NCBI GenBank assembly: GCA_022790905.1
Contig: JAAVYC010000187.1
Coordinates: 1 to 18,468, forward strand
Direction: 5' to 3'
From: Lachnospiraceae bacterium
GTDB taxonomy: Bacteria; Bacillota; Clostridia; Lachnospirales; Lachnospiraceae
DNA: 18,468 nt
Shown piece after piece: positions 5,847 through 15,594 of this stretch; the first letter of the stretch is position 1; the number at the start of each line of letters is the position of its first letter. A program made the translations under genes and the position numbers. Below the pieces are notes generated by a model. The model was not told where the DNA came from. It saw only the letters and a list, made by a program, of their open reading frames with translations, and ran no database searches.

Positions 5847-6314
5847 TTATGAATTTTCTTTTTCTTCTATCACGCTATTAATATCAAACAGAGAAATCAA
5901 ATCCTCTCCATTTTTTCCTACACCGTTAATAAAAGTACTCTTTACATCTTTTGGATTGTGTGTCACTCTGTCAATCTCATCTGTCCCCAAAGTAACTACT
6001 TCTTTTACTTCATCCACCATAATTCCCAAGACTTCTTGTTGCTCTAATTTCAATATAATAATACGACTGCTATTCGTAAATGTATCGTTTTCCAATCCCA
6101 TTTTTAGTCTGAGACTCATGACAGGAACCACTTCTCCTCGCAGATTAATGACACCTTTAAAATATGGCTGAGCTTTCGGAACCCTTGTGATCTTTTGCAA
6201 CCTCACAATATTGTCCACATAGCGGATGTCAATTCCATACTGCTCATTTCCAAACTTAATCACAATATATTGCTTTCTGTTATCTTCCATTGTTTCTAAC
6301 TTTCTAGCTGCCAT
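5847..6314 (-). CDS. cheW: Chemotaxis adaptor protein CheW
   Basis: CheW couples chemoreceptors to the kinase CheA in the membrane-associated arrays. The 155-residue single-domain product contains the typical strand and loop motifs: YIVIKFGNEQYGIDI, then VPKAQPYFKGVINLRGEVVPVMSLR, LGIMVDEVKEVV and a C-terminal ISLFDINSVI. The NLRGEVVPV segment is the CheW signature. The ATG has AGGAG 7 nt upstream. It lies 16 nt after cheA, with which it is expected to be co-translated in stoichiometric amounts. Confidence 0.97.
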   Translation of the reverse strand: MAARKLETMEDNRKQYIVIKFGNEQYGIDIRYVDNIVRLQKITRVPKAQPYFKGVINLRGEVVPVMSLRLKMGLENDTFTNSSRIIILKLEQQEVLGIMVDEVKEVVTLGTDEIDRVTHNPKDVKSTFINGVGKNGEDLISLFDINSVIEEKENS

Positions 6315-6330
6315 CTCAGTTCTCCTCCTC

Positions 6331-8433
6331 TTACATTAATATGTTGACATCCAAGATCAATGCAACCTCTCCATCCCCGAGAATCGTTGCACCACTGATC
6401 AATTTCGTCGTACTGATATATGCTCCAAGAGACTTGATAACAATTTCTTGCTGACCAATCAAATTATCTATTACAAGACCTGCCGTCTTATCACCTTTTT
6501 GCACAATGACAACTGTTAAATTCTTATCATCCTCTGCCGGTTCAAAATCCAGCGCCTGATCCATACGGATGAGCGGAATAACCTCGCCTCGAATATGTAT
6601 CACTTCTTTTGACTCTACGTATTTGATATCATTAGTAGAAATATATTCAATTGTCTGAATTGAAGCCAGCGCAATCGCATATTTTTCATCACGAATTTCT
6701 ACCATCAAAGCCTGAATAATGGCAAGAGTTAACGGAAGTCTGACAATAAATTTACTTCCCTCTCCCAACACAGAGCGAACCTCTACATCGCCGCCCAACG
6801 CCTCAATATTGGATTTTACAACATCAAGTCCGACGCCACGTCCTGAAATATCCGAAATCTGTTTTGCCATGGAAAAACTTGGCATAAACAAGAAATCTAT
6901 AATTTCTTTCTGAGATAACTGTTCCGCCGCTTCCTGCGTCACAAGACCGCGCTCTATCGCTTTCCTCTTTACATTCTCTGTATCTATACCGTTACCATCA
7001 TCCCCAACTTCTATGATAACATTATTTCCTTCCTGGAACGCATTTAGATAAATACTGCCGACTTCATTTTTACCACGCTCTTTACGCAATTCGGCACTCT
7101 CAAGACCGTGATCTGCTGAATTACGGAGCAGATGCTGCAACGGATCACCCAACTGGTCTACCACTGTTCGATCTAATTCTGTGTCCTCACCAGTCATTTC
7201 CAATTCCATCTTTTTATTTAAAGTCTTTGAAAGGTCACGAATCATCCGAGGGAATTTATTCACTACACTTTCAATCGGCACCATTCGCACTTTCATAACC
7301 GATTCGTGTAAACTTGTCGTGATTCTCTCTAAATATTCAATCTGCTCTTCAAAACTTTGGCCGCTCTCTTCTCCCTCTCCAGCTGCCGCTCCAATGGCCA
7401 CCAGACTATTTTTAGCTATAATCAACTCACTGACCTGATTCATCAGTGCATCCAATTTCTCAATATCAACACGGATGGTACGATTCGTTACCGGTTTCAT
7501 ATTTGCTTTTCCTTTTCCAGACGCCGGTTTCCGATCCTGTTTCATCGCAACAGGTGCATTACTCTGCACTGGCATGGTCTCAGTTTTTGATTCTTCTGGT
7601 TCCACTACATCCAATTTATCGGATTCCTCGGTTTCTCCTCGCAATTCTTCTTCCTGAATAAGAGCACCTGTCACGGACTCTACTTCAGATACAGAACTTG
7701 CCGCAGTTTTGATTTTCTCAAAATCACTTTCCTCCGTATCTAGGAAAATAGAAAATTCCTGTTCAAATTTTTCCTCTTCAATCTCTTTCGCAGAAGGTTT
7801 ATACACAATAATATGTCCATAGTCTTCGACCGCCCGAAAAACCAAAAATGCACGAGCCGCCTTCAAAAGACAATCCTTTTGAATGGTTATCGTCATTTCA
7901 TAGACTTTATGTCCGGCATCCTGAGCTGTTTTAATATTTTCTTCTTCTTCCTCACTTAAAGCAAACTCATGCTGATTTTTCACTTCAATATCAGACTCCT
8001 GCTGTTCCTCTTCTTCACCAGAATTTTCTTCCGCCTGATTCGCAGCAGTTCCCTCTTTAAGAATTGCGTTCAATTCCTGAATAATAGCCTCATTTTCATT
8101 CGTTCCCTCATCCGAAGTGGATTTGACATTTTCTAAATACTCACTAATTGCATCTAGACAATCAAACATTACATCGATCAAAGCACTTGTTACTTTCATG
8201 CGATCACTGCGGACTTCCTGAAACAAATTCTCCATATCATGAGTCAGATGCTGCATCCGCTTAAATCCCATCGTACCCGCCATTCCTTTTAAGGAATGTG
8301 CAGCTCGAAAGAGCTCATTGATCACATCTTTATCCTCAGGTTCCTTTTCCAGTGTCATAATACCATCATTCAAATTCTGTAAATGTTCACTGGTCTCATC
8401 AATAAAAATTTCAAGGTATTGGCTTACATCCAT
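6331..8433 (-). CDS. cheA: Chemotaxis sensor histidine kinase CheA
   Basis: CheA is the cytoplasmic kinase of the receptor array; it autophosphorylates and passes phosphate to CheY and CheB. The 700-residue product has all five domains: the Hpt domain (about 1-105) with phospho-accepting H46 in RAAHSLKGMAGTMG; an acidic linker; a P2 response-regulator docking domain (about 175-260); the dimerisation helices (about 315-385); the ATPase (about 385-570) with N box HLLRNSADHGLE, G1 DDGNGID and G2 GRGVGLDVV; and a CheW-like domain (about 575-700) with HIRGEVIPL. Nothing essential is missing. The ATG lies 1 nt after the cheB stop (TGATATG), and the GGGGGT ribosome binding site lies within the end of cheB, so translation is probably coupled. 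Confidence 0.98.
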   Translation of the reverse strand: MDVSQYLEIFIDETSEHLQNLNDGIMTLEKEPEDKDVINELFRAAHSLKGMAGTMGFKRMQHLTHDMENLFQEVRSDRMKVTSALIDVMFDCLDAISEYLENVKSTSDEGTNENEAIIQELNAILKEGTAANQAEENSGEEEEQQESDIEVKNQHEFALSEEEEENIKTAQDAGHKVYEMTITIQKDCLLKAARAFLVFRAVEDYGHIIVYKPSAKEIEEEKFEQEFSIFLDTEESDFEKIKTAASSVSEVESVTGALIQEEELRGETEESDKLDVVEPEESKTETMPVQSNAPVAMKQDRKPASGKGKANMKPVTNRTIRVDIEKLDALMNQVSELIIAKNSLVAIGAAAGEGEESGQSFEEQIEYLERITTSLHESVMKVRMVPIESVVNKFPRMIRDLSKTLNKKMELEMTGEDTELDRTVVDQLGDPLQHLLRNSADHGLESAELRKERGKNEVGSIYLNAFQEGNNVIIEVGDDGNGIDTENVKRKAIERGLVTQEAAEQLSQKEIIDFLFMPSFSMAKQISDISGRGVGLDVVKSNIEALGGDVEVRSVLGEGSKFIVRLPLTLAIIQALMVEIRDEKYAIALASIQTIEYISTNDIKYVESKEVIHIRGEVIPLIRMDQALDFEPAEDDKNLTVVIVQKGDKTAGLVIDNLIGQQEIVIKSLGAYISTTKLISGATILGDGEVALILDVNILM

Positions 8434-8434
8434 A

Positions 8435-9493
8435 TCACTTTACCCCCACATTCTTAATTATCGCTTGCGCAATTTCATTTAATGGAACTATTTCATCTGC
8501 TACTTTTGAGTCAACAATCGATTTTGGCATTCCGTACACCACACAGGTCTCCTCGTTTTGTGCAATGGTATGTATCGGCCTATGCTTCCCAAGCTCCAAA
8601 ATTCCTTTTGTTCCGTCTGCTCCCATTCCCGTCAAAACAACACAGATAATCTGATTATAATCGCAATCTTTCAAAGATTGATAAGTCAGGTTTGCACACG
8701 GCTTCAGACCACCGATTGCCGCTTCATCACTTAATACAATTTTATGTCCAGTTGGTGTCTTTCTCACCAACATATGTCTGCCACCCGGAGCAATGTAGAC
8801 AATACCACTTCGAAGTGTATCTCCATCTTCTGCTTCCTTGACAATTACTTCGCTAATCTCATTCAATCTCTGTGCCATCGTCTTTGTAAAACCTTTTGGC
8901 ATATGCTGTACTAAGACTACAGGTGCTTTCATATTAGCCGGAAGATATGGAATCACACTTTGCAATGCCTTCGGTCCTCCTGTAGAACACGCAAGAGCTA
9001 CGAGTTTATTTCCCGGTATATTTTTTGGCGCGACATGATGATTGATCGAAGGACTGGCATATTTCTCACTTGCCCGAATATTTCTTTTCTCCTGATTACA
9101 ACTCAAAACCGCTCTTAAGACATTTAAGAGATGATTTTTAAATTCCTCTCCTCTCGCCTCGATAATGTTCATCGGTTTTGGCACGAAATCCACTGCACCG
9201 CGTTCCATGGCCATGATTGTCGTCGTCGCATCTTTTGTCGTCAGAGTACTCACCATAATAACCGTGGCTTTGATCTTTTCCTCATGCAATTTTTCTAACA
9301 ATTCCAAACCATTCATCTTCGGCATATTTACATCCAAAATTACCGCGTCATAATTGGCAATTTTTAATTTTTCATATGCCTCCAAACCGTCCCTGCAAAC
9401 ATCATTTGCCCGAAATAGCTCATCTGTGTTGATTATATCACAAATTACCCTTCTCATGAGTGCAGAGTCATCTACAACCAAAATATTTTTCAT
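8435..9493 (-). CDS. cheB: Chemoreceptor methylesterase/deamidase CheB
   Basis: CheB removes methyl groups from receptor glutamates when phosphorylated by CheA. The 352-residue product has a receiver domain (about 1-120) with acidic pair D8-D9, phospho-acceptor D54 in VILDVNMPKMNG and K106 in VPKP, then a linker, then the esterase domain (about 163-350). The esterase triad is visible as S170 in ALACSTGGP, H197 in VLVQHMPKG and D293 in TGMGADGTKG. I start at MKNILVVDD, 4 nt after the PilZ gene stop, with GGGTGAT upstream, which fits the 16S tail. The frame is open 15 codons further, overlapping the PilZ gene; an ATG 4 codons upstream is the only alternative, with a weaker site. Confidence 0.97.
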   Translation of the reverse strand: MKNILVVDDSALMRRVICDIINTDELFRANDVCRDGLEAYEKLKIANYDAVILDVNMPKMNGLELLEKLHEEKIKATVIMVSTLTTKDATTTIMAMERGAVDFVPKPMNIIEARGEEFKNHLLNVLRAVLSCNQEKRNIRASEKYASPSINHHVAPKNIPGNKLVALACSTGGPKALQSVIPYLPANMKAPVVLVQHMPKGFTKTMAQRLNEISEVIVKEAEDGDTLRSGIVYIAPGGRHMLVRKTPTGHKIVLSDEAAIGGLKPCANLTYQSLKDCDYNQIICVVLTGMGADGTKGILELGKHRPIHTIAQNEETCVVYGMPKSIVDSKVADEIVPLNEIAQAIIKNVGVK

Positions 9494-9497
9494 AAAA

Positions 9498-10235
9498 TCA
9501 CCCATTCTCACGTCTGCGTATACGTCGCTCTTCTTCAAAAATATATCGAATAATATCTTCTCTCACTTCATGATCTCTCATGATAAACTCGATTCTGGCC
9601 TCATATCGCTTCTCTTGAGGAATCATTTCCCTGCAAGAAACAACCCTTCCTATGATACAGTATTCTTTGTCTATATTTTCTGTGACCAATTGCAATCCCA
9701 TTAAAATGTATTCATTATCTTCAAATTTTTCTTTGGAAACGATTCTCGCTCCGCCTCCACTGATATCTAAAATCGTGGCTGCATTCGGATCTTCCAGTGC
9801 TCTTTCATTCTGCAAAACTTCCAATATCTGGTCTGCATCACCTACTTTTAAAAGATCCTCTGAAAGTCGATAATATTTGATATCCATCATACACGGAAAA
9901 CGATAATATTCTCTTCTTTGCAGTTTTCTAAGTTGCGTTTTTAACTCTATTTTCAACATATGAATGTTGTTGGCTTTAAAACGCTCTTTGACCTGTCCAA
10001 CCCCTCTAAAAAGATTTCTCTTCGTATAAAATGAAAACTCGTAGCGTCCCCCTAAACGCAGCAGTATATATTTTCCCTCTTCCATCGGCATAGAAATGTC
10101 GATATCTTCGTTCTCATAAATTTCTTGTATTTTGCTCTTATAGACATGCGGTACCACCGCAGCTTCTTGCTGCTTTATCTGCCGTATCTCTCTAATTTCC
10201 ACGTCATCTCCCGGATACAAAATATTTGAAACCAT
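9498..10235 (-). CDS. YcgR-like flagellar brake protein with PilZ domain
   Basis: The 245-residue product has an N-terminal YcgR-type domain (about 1-100) and a C-terminal PilZ domain (about 106-225). The c-di-GMP contacts are intact: RxxxR at R108-R112 (in QRREYYRF) and DxSxxG at 157-162 (DISGGG). Such proteins bind c-di-GMP and slow or stop the flagellar motor by contact with the stator or switch; in Bacillus subtilis the equivalent is DgrA/YpfA. No signal peptide or membrane helix is present. The ATG has GAGGTGA close upstream. It sits between flhG and cheB, where Bacillus subtilis has no gene. The brake role is inferred from family and context. Confidence 0.92.
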   Translation of the reverse strand: MVSNILYPGDDVEIREIRQIKQQEAAVVPHVYKSKIQEIYENEDIDISMPMEEGKYILLRLGGRYEFSFYTKRNLFRGVGQVKERFKANNIHMLKIELKTQLRKLQRREYYRFPCMMDIKYYRLSEDLLKVGDADQILEVLQNERALEDPNAATILDISGGGARIVSKEKFEDNEYILMGLQLVTENIDKEYCIIGRVVSCREMIPQEKRYEARIEFIMRDHEVREDIIRYIFEEERRIRRRENG

Positions 10236-10248
10236 CTTTTCACCTCAA

Positions 10249-11127
10249 CTAATTGTTTTTATTCAAAATGTCCGTAATAAGCTGTGAAAAACTTTTCCTC
10301 ATTACAAACTGGTTTTGTTCACGATTGGCAAGGTTTTGAGCCAATACCTCAAAAGCCCTGGAAATATTGGAATCTGGAGCAAAAAGAGACACTGCCTTTT
10401 GCTGACGCACTGCTTTCTCAATGTTTATATCTTGTGGAATCATCCCAAAATAATTCAGACTGCCATGTAAAAATTGTGTCACAACTGACTCCAATTTTTC
10501 ATATACCGAGCGTCCCTCTGTAGAACTGTCCACTTTATTCGTAATCACATGAATCTGTATTCCATTCTTTTTAAACCCTGGATTCCGATATAAAGCTTTT
10601 AACAGCGAATAGGAATCTGTCAGCGAACTCGGCTCCGGTGTTGTGATAAGCAACACCTCTGGACTCGCAAGCACAAATTCTAAAACACTATCCGATACCC
10701 CAGCACCGGTATCAATCAACAAAAAATCCGCAAGTTGATCCAATCCTGAAAGGCTGTGTACCAGATAAGAAATCTGATCTTTGGAAAGATTATTCATTGG
10801 AGTAATACCTGATCCCCCTGAAATAAAGCCAATTTCCATCGGCCCTTCCGTTATAATTTCTTTGATATCTCTACCGCGATATATCAAATCACTCAAATTA
10901 TATTTAGGGATAGCTCCTAACATCACTTCCACATTTGCAAGACCTAAATCTGCATCAAAAATAATCACTTTCTTTCCCATTTTTTGCAGCTGAATGGCCA
11001 AATTCACAGCCACACTCGATTTGCCAACTCCTCCTTTGCCGCTGGTAATCGTAATTACTCTAGCTTTTGACACATTTCTCTGATTCTGCAATTTGATCAC
11101 ATTTCTAATTCCTTCCGCCTGATCCAT
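10249..11127 (-). CDS. flhG: FlhG, MinD-like ATPase controlling flagellar number
   Basis: The 292-residue product is a ParA/MinD-type ATPase (YlxH in Bacillus). It begins with MDQAEGIRN, the conserved DQAxxLR-type N-terminal helix that stimulates the GTPase of FlhF. Next comes the deviant Walker A TSGKGGVGKSS (about 28-38), the switch segment FDADLGLANVEVMLGA, and LLIDTGAG (switch II region). The length is usual. It lies 3 nt after the flhF stop with AGGAGG 10 nt upstream of the ATG. FlhF and FlhG together set where and how many flagella are built, and FlhG is thought to aid C-ring assembly with FliM/FliY. Confidence 0.95.
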   Translation of the reverse strand: MDQAEGIRNVIKLQNQRNVSKARVITITSGKGGVGKSSVAVNLAIQLQKMGKKVIIFDADLGLANVEVMLGAIPKYNLSDLIYRGRDIKEIITEGPMEIGFISGGSGITPMNNLSKDQISYLVHSLSGLDQLADFLLIDTGAGVSDSVLEFVLASPEVLLITTPEPSSLTDSYSLLKALYRNPGFKKNGIQIHVITNKVDSSTEGRSVYEKLESVVTQFLHGSLNYFGMIPQDINIEKAVRQQKAVSLFAPDSNISRAFEVLAQNLANREQNQFVMRKSFSQLITDILNKNN

Positions 11128-11130
11128 GGA

Positions 11131-12405
11131 TCATTTTCCTCCTAATAGATTTTTCACAATTTTTTGCGTGTCAAAAATCTCAATGTCATCTGGTACGTTC
11201 TGACCATTTGTAATATAAGATAACTCTGCCTCAGAATATAATCTTACATTTAACAAATTTCCATAAGTAGACGTTTCATCCAATTTTGTAAATATAATTT
11301 TATAATTCGCAATTGCCCGATAGATATCTATAATATCCAGTAAATCCTTATATTTTGTAGTAGCGCTGAGCACCAGATATACAGATTTATCATATTTTTC
11401 ATCAACACTTTCTATCAATTCCTTAATATCTTCCCGCTGTGCCTCATTTTTATGAGAAAATCCAGCTGTATCCACCAAGACAAGATCAAATTCCTCCAAA
11501 TTCTCGATCGCCTGATTCATTTCCTCCATCGAATAGATGATAGTAAACGGTTCGTCCAAAATATTCGCATAAGTCCGAAGCTGTTCCGTCGCGGCAATTC
11601 GATAGGTATCCGCCGTCAAAAAGGCAACCTTTTTTCCCTGTTCCAACTTATATTTAGAAGCTATCTTTGCAATGGTGGTCGTCTTTCCAACTCCAGTCGG
11701 TCCAATAATAAATACCACTTTTGGTTTCGAACCACTCAGATCGATCGGCTTTGGCTGACCAAATTTAAGAATCAGTTTCTGATAGACATTTGAAAGTATA
11801 TAGTCCACATTATTCCCGGCCTTCATCACATTCCCAAGCTCATCTAAAATTTGATTCGCATAGATTTCACTCACATCATTGCCCAAAAGAGTTTTATAAA
11901 GCATCTTGACAAAATGGAAGTTCTCAGCTCCCCCTGCTTTTATCTTCTCTTTTTTCTCTATCTCTAGATCTTCTTCTTCCTCATCATCCTCATACGTATC
12001 TTTCGAAAAACGATTTTGAATCATGTTTTGAAGATTATCGAGACGCTCTTCTATTCCGTTCGTATCCGGTCTAGACTCCTTTAAAACTTGTTCAAAGACA
12101 TCTGCTTTTCGCGCTGCTTCCTCCTCTTCTCTCCTCTTAAAAGACGGAACCTGTATCGGCTCATCTGCTGTGAAATTGATCTGTTCGTGCGCTTTTAATG
12201 GAGAGTGAAACGCATTCGCCGACATCGTCTGTTCCGTTTCCTCTTTTGCTGCAGTCACTTCATACGTTGCCTTTTTCAGTGCACCAAACATTCCTTTGGG
12301 CTTGATGGTACGTATATTCATAATCACTACGTCCATCCCCATCTCTTTCTTTGCCTTTTCAATTGCCTCTGCTTCCGTTTTACCCTGAAATTTATTAATT
12401 ATCAC
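11131..12405 (-). CDS. flhF: Flagellar SRP-type GTPase FlhF
   Basis: FlhF is a membrane-associated SIMIBI GTPase of the SRP family that recruits early basal body parts and sets flagellar position. The 424-residue product has an N-terminal basic B domain (about 1-60), a low-complexity acidic segment (about 138-156), the N domain, and the NG GTPase domain from about 225: P-loop GPTGVGKT (235-242), TADTYRIAATEQL, DTAG (312-315) and TKLD (373-376). The start is GTG, overlapping the flhA TGA in GTGA, so translation is probably coupled; GGTGA upstream could serve as a ribosome binding site. All G motifs are intact. Confidence 0.96.
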   Translation of the reverse strand: MIINKFQGKTEAEAIEKAKKEMGMDVVIMNIRTIKPKGMFGALKKATYEVTAAKEETEQTMSANAFHSPLKAHEQINFTADEPIQVPSFKRREEEEAARKADVFEQVLKESRPDTNGIEERLDNLQNMIQNRFSKDTYEDDEEEEDLEIEKKEKIKAGGAENFHFVKMLYKTLLGNDVSEIYANQILDELGNVMKAGNNVDYILSNVYQKLILKFGQPKPIDLSGSKPKVVFIIGPTGVGKTTTIAKIASKYKLEQGKKVAFLTADTYRIAATEQLRTYANILDEPFTIIYSMEEMNQAIENLEEFDLVLVDTAGFSHKNEAQREDIKELIESVDEKYDKSVYLVLSATTKYKDLLDIIDIYRAIANYKIIFTKLDETSTYGNLLNVRLYSEAELSYITNGQNVPDDIEIFDTQKIVKNLLGGK

Positions 12406-14438
12406 TGATCTGTCACCATCCCAACTGATTGTAACTCAACATTTGAGTCCACTTCGTTATATGAAATTACTATCAAATCCTTAAAATATTCCTCTGTCAG
12501 TTTCTTAAAATACATTCTCACAATCGGGGAAGTAATAATAATTGGATTTTTCCCCATATTTTCAAGTTTCGCAATCTCAGTCTCCACAGAATCCATAATC
12601 GTCTTCGTCTTTTCAGGATCCAAAGTCAGATATGCCCCTTGCTCTGTCTGTTTTACAGAGGACATGATTTCCTGCTCCACTTTCGGATCAAGAGTCACAA
12701 CATTTGTCACTTCATTCGCTGGGAAATACTTATTAGAAATCGCACGTTTCAAGCTTTGGCGCACATATTCTGTCAACACATCTGTATCTCTCGAGGTGGA
12801 TGCATGATCCGCTAGAGTCTCGAAAATAGAAAGTAAATCTCGGATAGAAATTCCTTCGCTCAAAAGATTTTGCAATACCTTTTGAATCTCTCCAAGTCCC
12901 AGCAATTTCGGTGTCAGCTCTTCCACCAAAGCCGGATTGCTCTCCTTAATATTTTCAATAAGATTCTGTACATCCTGTCTTGTGAGTAGCTCTGCAATAT
13001 GATTTCTGATAACTTCCGTCAAATGAGTTGCTATGATAGACGGAGGGTCTACGACGGTATAGCCAAGACTCTCTGCCCGTTCCCTCTGCCCTTCTGTAAT
13101 CCAAATTGCAGGCAGATGGAAAGATGGTTCAAATGTCGGAATACCTGTGATTTCCTCTGTCACATATCCCGGATTCATTGCCATATAGTGATCAAATAAA
13201 ATCTCACCTTCTGTAATCTGAATCCCTTTTATTTTAATAATATACTGATTGGGATTCAACTGTATATTGTCACGCAATCGAATAATCGGGACAACTGTTC
13301 CTAATTCCAACGCAATTTGCCTTCGTATCATCACGACTCGATCCAGCAAATCTCCGCCTTGATTTACATCGGCAAGCGGAATAATTCCATATCCAAATTC
13401 CAATTCCACCGGATCCACCTGCAAAAGCGACACCACATTTTCAGGCCTTCGGATTTCATCTGCCTCCGCCTCCGCTTCTGCAACCTCATCTTCAATACTT
13501 TCAATTCCAACATCCGTCTGCATTTTTCTGCCACTGATCAAAAAAACTGCTCCCAAAGGCACAAAAAGAACGGCATTGAGTGGAGTGACAATTCCTAAAA
13601 ATGCCAAGGTCGCTCCCACTAAATAAAGGACTTTTGGGATTCCAAAAAGCTGTTGCACCAAAATCTGTCCAAAATCGGCATCTTTTGACGCTTTCGTGAC
13701 TAAGATACCGGTCGAAAGCGAAATTAAAAGAGATGGGATCTGACTGACAAGTCCATCACCGATTGTCAATAGACCATACTGCTGAATCGCAGATGAAAAT
13801 TCCAACCCCTGACTCATAACTCCCATAGCAGTACCACCGACTAAGTTGATCAGCGTAATAATTAAACCCGCCGTGGCATCTCCCTTTACGTATTTTGTAG
13901 CACCATCCATCGCTCCAAAGAAACTCGATTCTGACTGGATTTTTTCTCTCCGCTCTCTCGCCTGCTTTTCATCGATCGTTCCGGTATTCAAATCTGCATC
14001 GATAGCCATCTGTTTTCCCGGCATCGCATCCAGGGTAAATCTCGCCGTTACTTCCGATACACGCTCGGAACCTTTATTGATCACGATAAACTGAATTAAA
14101 ATCAAAACAATAAAGATAATGGCACCAATAATCATATCGCCGCCACCAACGAAATTTCCAAAGGTTTCGACAACATTTCCAGGATCTCCTGTCGTTAAAA
14201 TCAAACGAGTAGAGGAAACATTGAGCGAAATTCTAAAAATTGTCGTAAATAACAGGAGCGTTGGAAAAAATGACATTTCCAAAACTTCCTGCACAAATAA
14301 TGTGTTAAATAAAATAATCAAAGCAATCGATAAATTGACCGCTAACATGACATCCAATAAAATATTTGGAATTGGAATGATAAAGAAAATAACCGCACAG
14401 AGCAGATATACCGCTACTCCTAAATCCGCTTTTTTCAT
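12402..14438 (-). CDS. flhA: Flagellar type III export gate protein FlhA
   Basis: FlhA forms the nonameric export gate ring: its membrane part takes part in proton-driven export, and its large cytoplasmic domain receives chaperone-substrate complexes. The 678-residue product has about eight N-terminal membrane helices (to about residue 300) containing the family stretch FRISLNVSSTRLIL and the conserved loop SEVTARFTLDAMPGKQMAID, an AEAEAE low-complexity linker (about 313-322), and a full cytoplasmic domain with LTEVIRNHIAELLTRQDVQ. The ATG has AGGAGG 9 nt upstream. Length and motifs are normal for the family. Confidence 0.98.
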   Translation of the reverse strand: MKKADLGVAVYLLCAVIFFIIPIPNILLDVMLAVNLSIALIILFNTLFVQEVLEMSFFPTLLLFTTIFRISLNVSSTRLILTTGDPGNVVETFGNFVGGGDMIIGAIIFIVLILIQFIVINKGSERVSEVTARFTLDAMPGKQMAIDADLNTGTIDEKQARERREKIQSESSFFGAMDGATKYVKGDATAGLIITLINLVGGTAMGVMSQGLEFSSAIQQYGLLTIGDGLVSQIPSLLISLSTGILVTKASKDADFGQILVQQLFGIPKVLYLVGATLAFLGIVTPLNAVLFVPLGAVFLISGRKMQTDVGIESIEDEVAEAEAEADEIRRPENVVSLLQVDPVELEFGYGIIPLADVNQGGDLLDRVVMIRRQIALELGTVVPIIRLRDNIQLNPNQYIIKIKGIQITEGEILFDHYMAMNPGYVTEEITGIPTFEPSFHLPAIWITEGQRERAESLGYTVVDPPSIIATHLTEVIRNHIAELLTRQDVQNLIENIKESNPALVEELTPKLLGLGEIQKVLQNLLSEGISIRDLLSIFETLADHASTSRDTDVLTEYVRQSLKRAISNKYFPANEVTNVVTLDPKVEQEIMSSVKQTEQGAYLTLDPEKTKTIMDSVETEIAKLENMGKNPIIITSPIVRMYFKKLTEEYFKDLIVISYNEVDSNVELQSVGMVTDQ

Positions 14439-14469
14439 GGTTATTTTCCTCCTTCTTTTTTAATCTTTT

Positions 14470-15588
14470 CTATTCTGGGTGTTTTATATGATATACCAAT
14501 GCCAAAACCTCCGCTACTGCCTGATACAGTTCAGGAGGAATCTCCTGTCCAATATCCACAGTAGCATACAACGTTCTGGCAAGTGGTTTATTTTCTACTA
14601 TCTCTACATGGTTCTCTTTTGCAACTTCACGTATTTTCAAGGCCATATAATCTTCACCTTTTGCCAATACGATCGGCGCTTTTGCCGACTCATTATCATA
14701 AACGATTGCAACAGACAAATGGGTCGGGTTTGTAATAACAACATCCGCTTTTGGAACATCCTGCATCATACGCCTCTGTGAAACTTCACGCATTTTAGAT
14801 CTCTGTCTACCTTTGATCTCAGGATTTCCCTCTGTATTTTTATACTCATCTTTGACTTCTTGTTTCGTCATCTTCATTTCTTCATTAAAATGATGTTTCT
14901 GATATGCCCAGTCCAAAATTCCTACAAGAAGATAGATGAGACTAATCTTAAGTCCTGTATTGATGATTACCGAACCGCAAAGCATAATTGCCTGCAATAA
15001 CGGAATTTCATACAATATAAACAATTGTTCTTTCTGATCATTAACACTCGTATACGCTACATATACAATTAATCCAATCTTTAACACAGATTTCACAAGT
15101 TCAAAAAGAGATTCCTTTGAAAACATTCTTTTAAAACCATTGATTGGATTGAACTTATCCAACTTAGGCTGCATCGGTTTTGTGCTGACTTTCCATCCCA
15201 CTTGAACAATGCCGATAAACAATGCCACAATGACTCCGACAAGCAAAAACGGTAACAGAATCTTCAAAGAATCAACAATCACCATCCGAAAGACCTGATG
15301 CGCCGTAAAGCTACTCATATCTTTCCCACCAGCTTCGGCAATCTCCGGTATCTTATTATATACTGCTGAGAATTCTTCTATAAATCCTCTCCCTATATAA
15401 GAAACAAAAATTTTCAACACCAAAAATAAAGCAATCAAGTCCACAGCAGAACTCAATTCTTTGCTCTTTGCAACTTTTCCTTCTTCTCTGGCATCTTTTA
15501 ACTTTTTTGCCGTGGCTGGTTCCGTCTTTTCTCCACCAGGACCATCTTTCGCAAACCACTGAAGGTCATATTTCAAATAAAATTTCAT
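14470..15588 (-). CDS. flhB: Flagellar export switch protein FlhB
   Basis: FlhB controls substrate specificity of the flagellar export apparatus by self-cleavage. The 372-residue product has the N-terminal GEKTEPATAKKLKDAREEGK motif, four membrane helices (within about 45-225) and the cytoplasmic autocleavage site NPTH at 287-290, where the chain breaks between N and P. The N terminus also has DLQWFA, a segment seen in related FlhB proteins. The start is 6 nt after the fliR stop and has no clear ribosome binding site, so reinitiation from fliR is likely. No fusion with FliR is present, unlike some Clostridia. Confidence 0.97.
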   Translation of the reverse strand: MKFYLKYDLQWFAKDGPGGEKTEPATAKKLKDAREEGKVAKSKELSSAVDLIALFLVLKIFVSYIGRGFIEEFSAVYNKIPEIAEAGGKDMSSFTAHQVFRMVIVDSLKILLPFLLVGVIVALFIGIVQVGWKVSTKPMQPKLDKFNPINGFKRMFSKESLFELVKSVLKIGLIVYVAYTSVNDQKEQLFILYEIPLLQAIMLCGSVIINTGLKISLIYLLVGILDWAYQKHHFNEEMKMTKQEVKDEYKNTEGNPEIKGRQRSKMREVSQRRMMQDVPKADVVITNPTHLSVAIVYDNESAKAPIVLAKGEDYMALKIREVAKENHVEIVENKPLARTLYATVDIGQEIPPELYQAVAEVLALVYHIKHPE

Positions 15589-15594
15589 TTTTTA

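Noticed and set aside
9494..9538. Fifteen-codon N-terminal extension of CheB
   Set aside because: It overlaps the end of the PilZ gene, and receiver domains normally begin just before the VVDDS strand, as with the chosen start.
15356..15559. Minus-strand frame inside flhB
   Set aside because: It is a frame-shifted shadow of the conserved FlhB N-terminal region, with no family features of its own.
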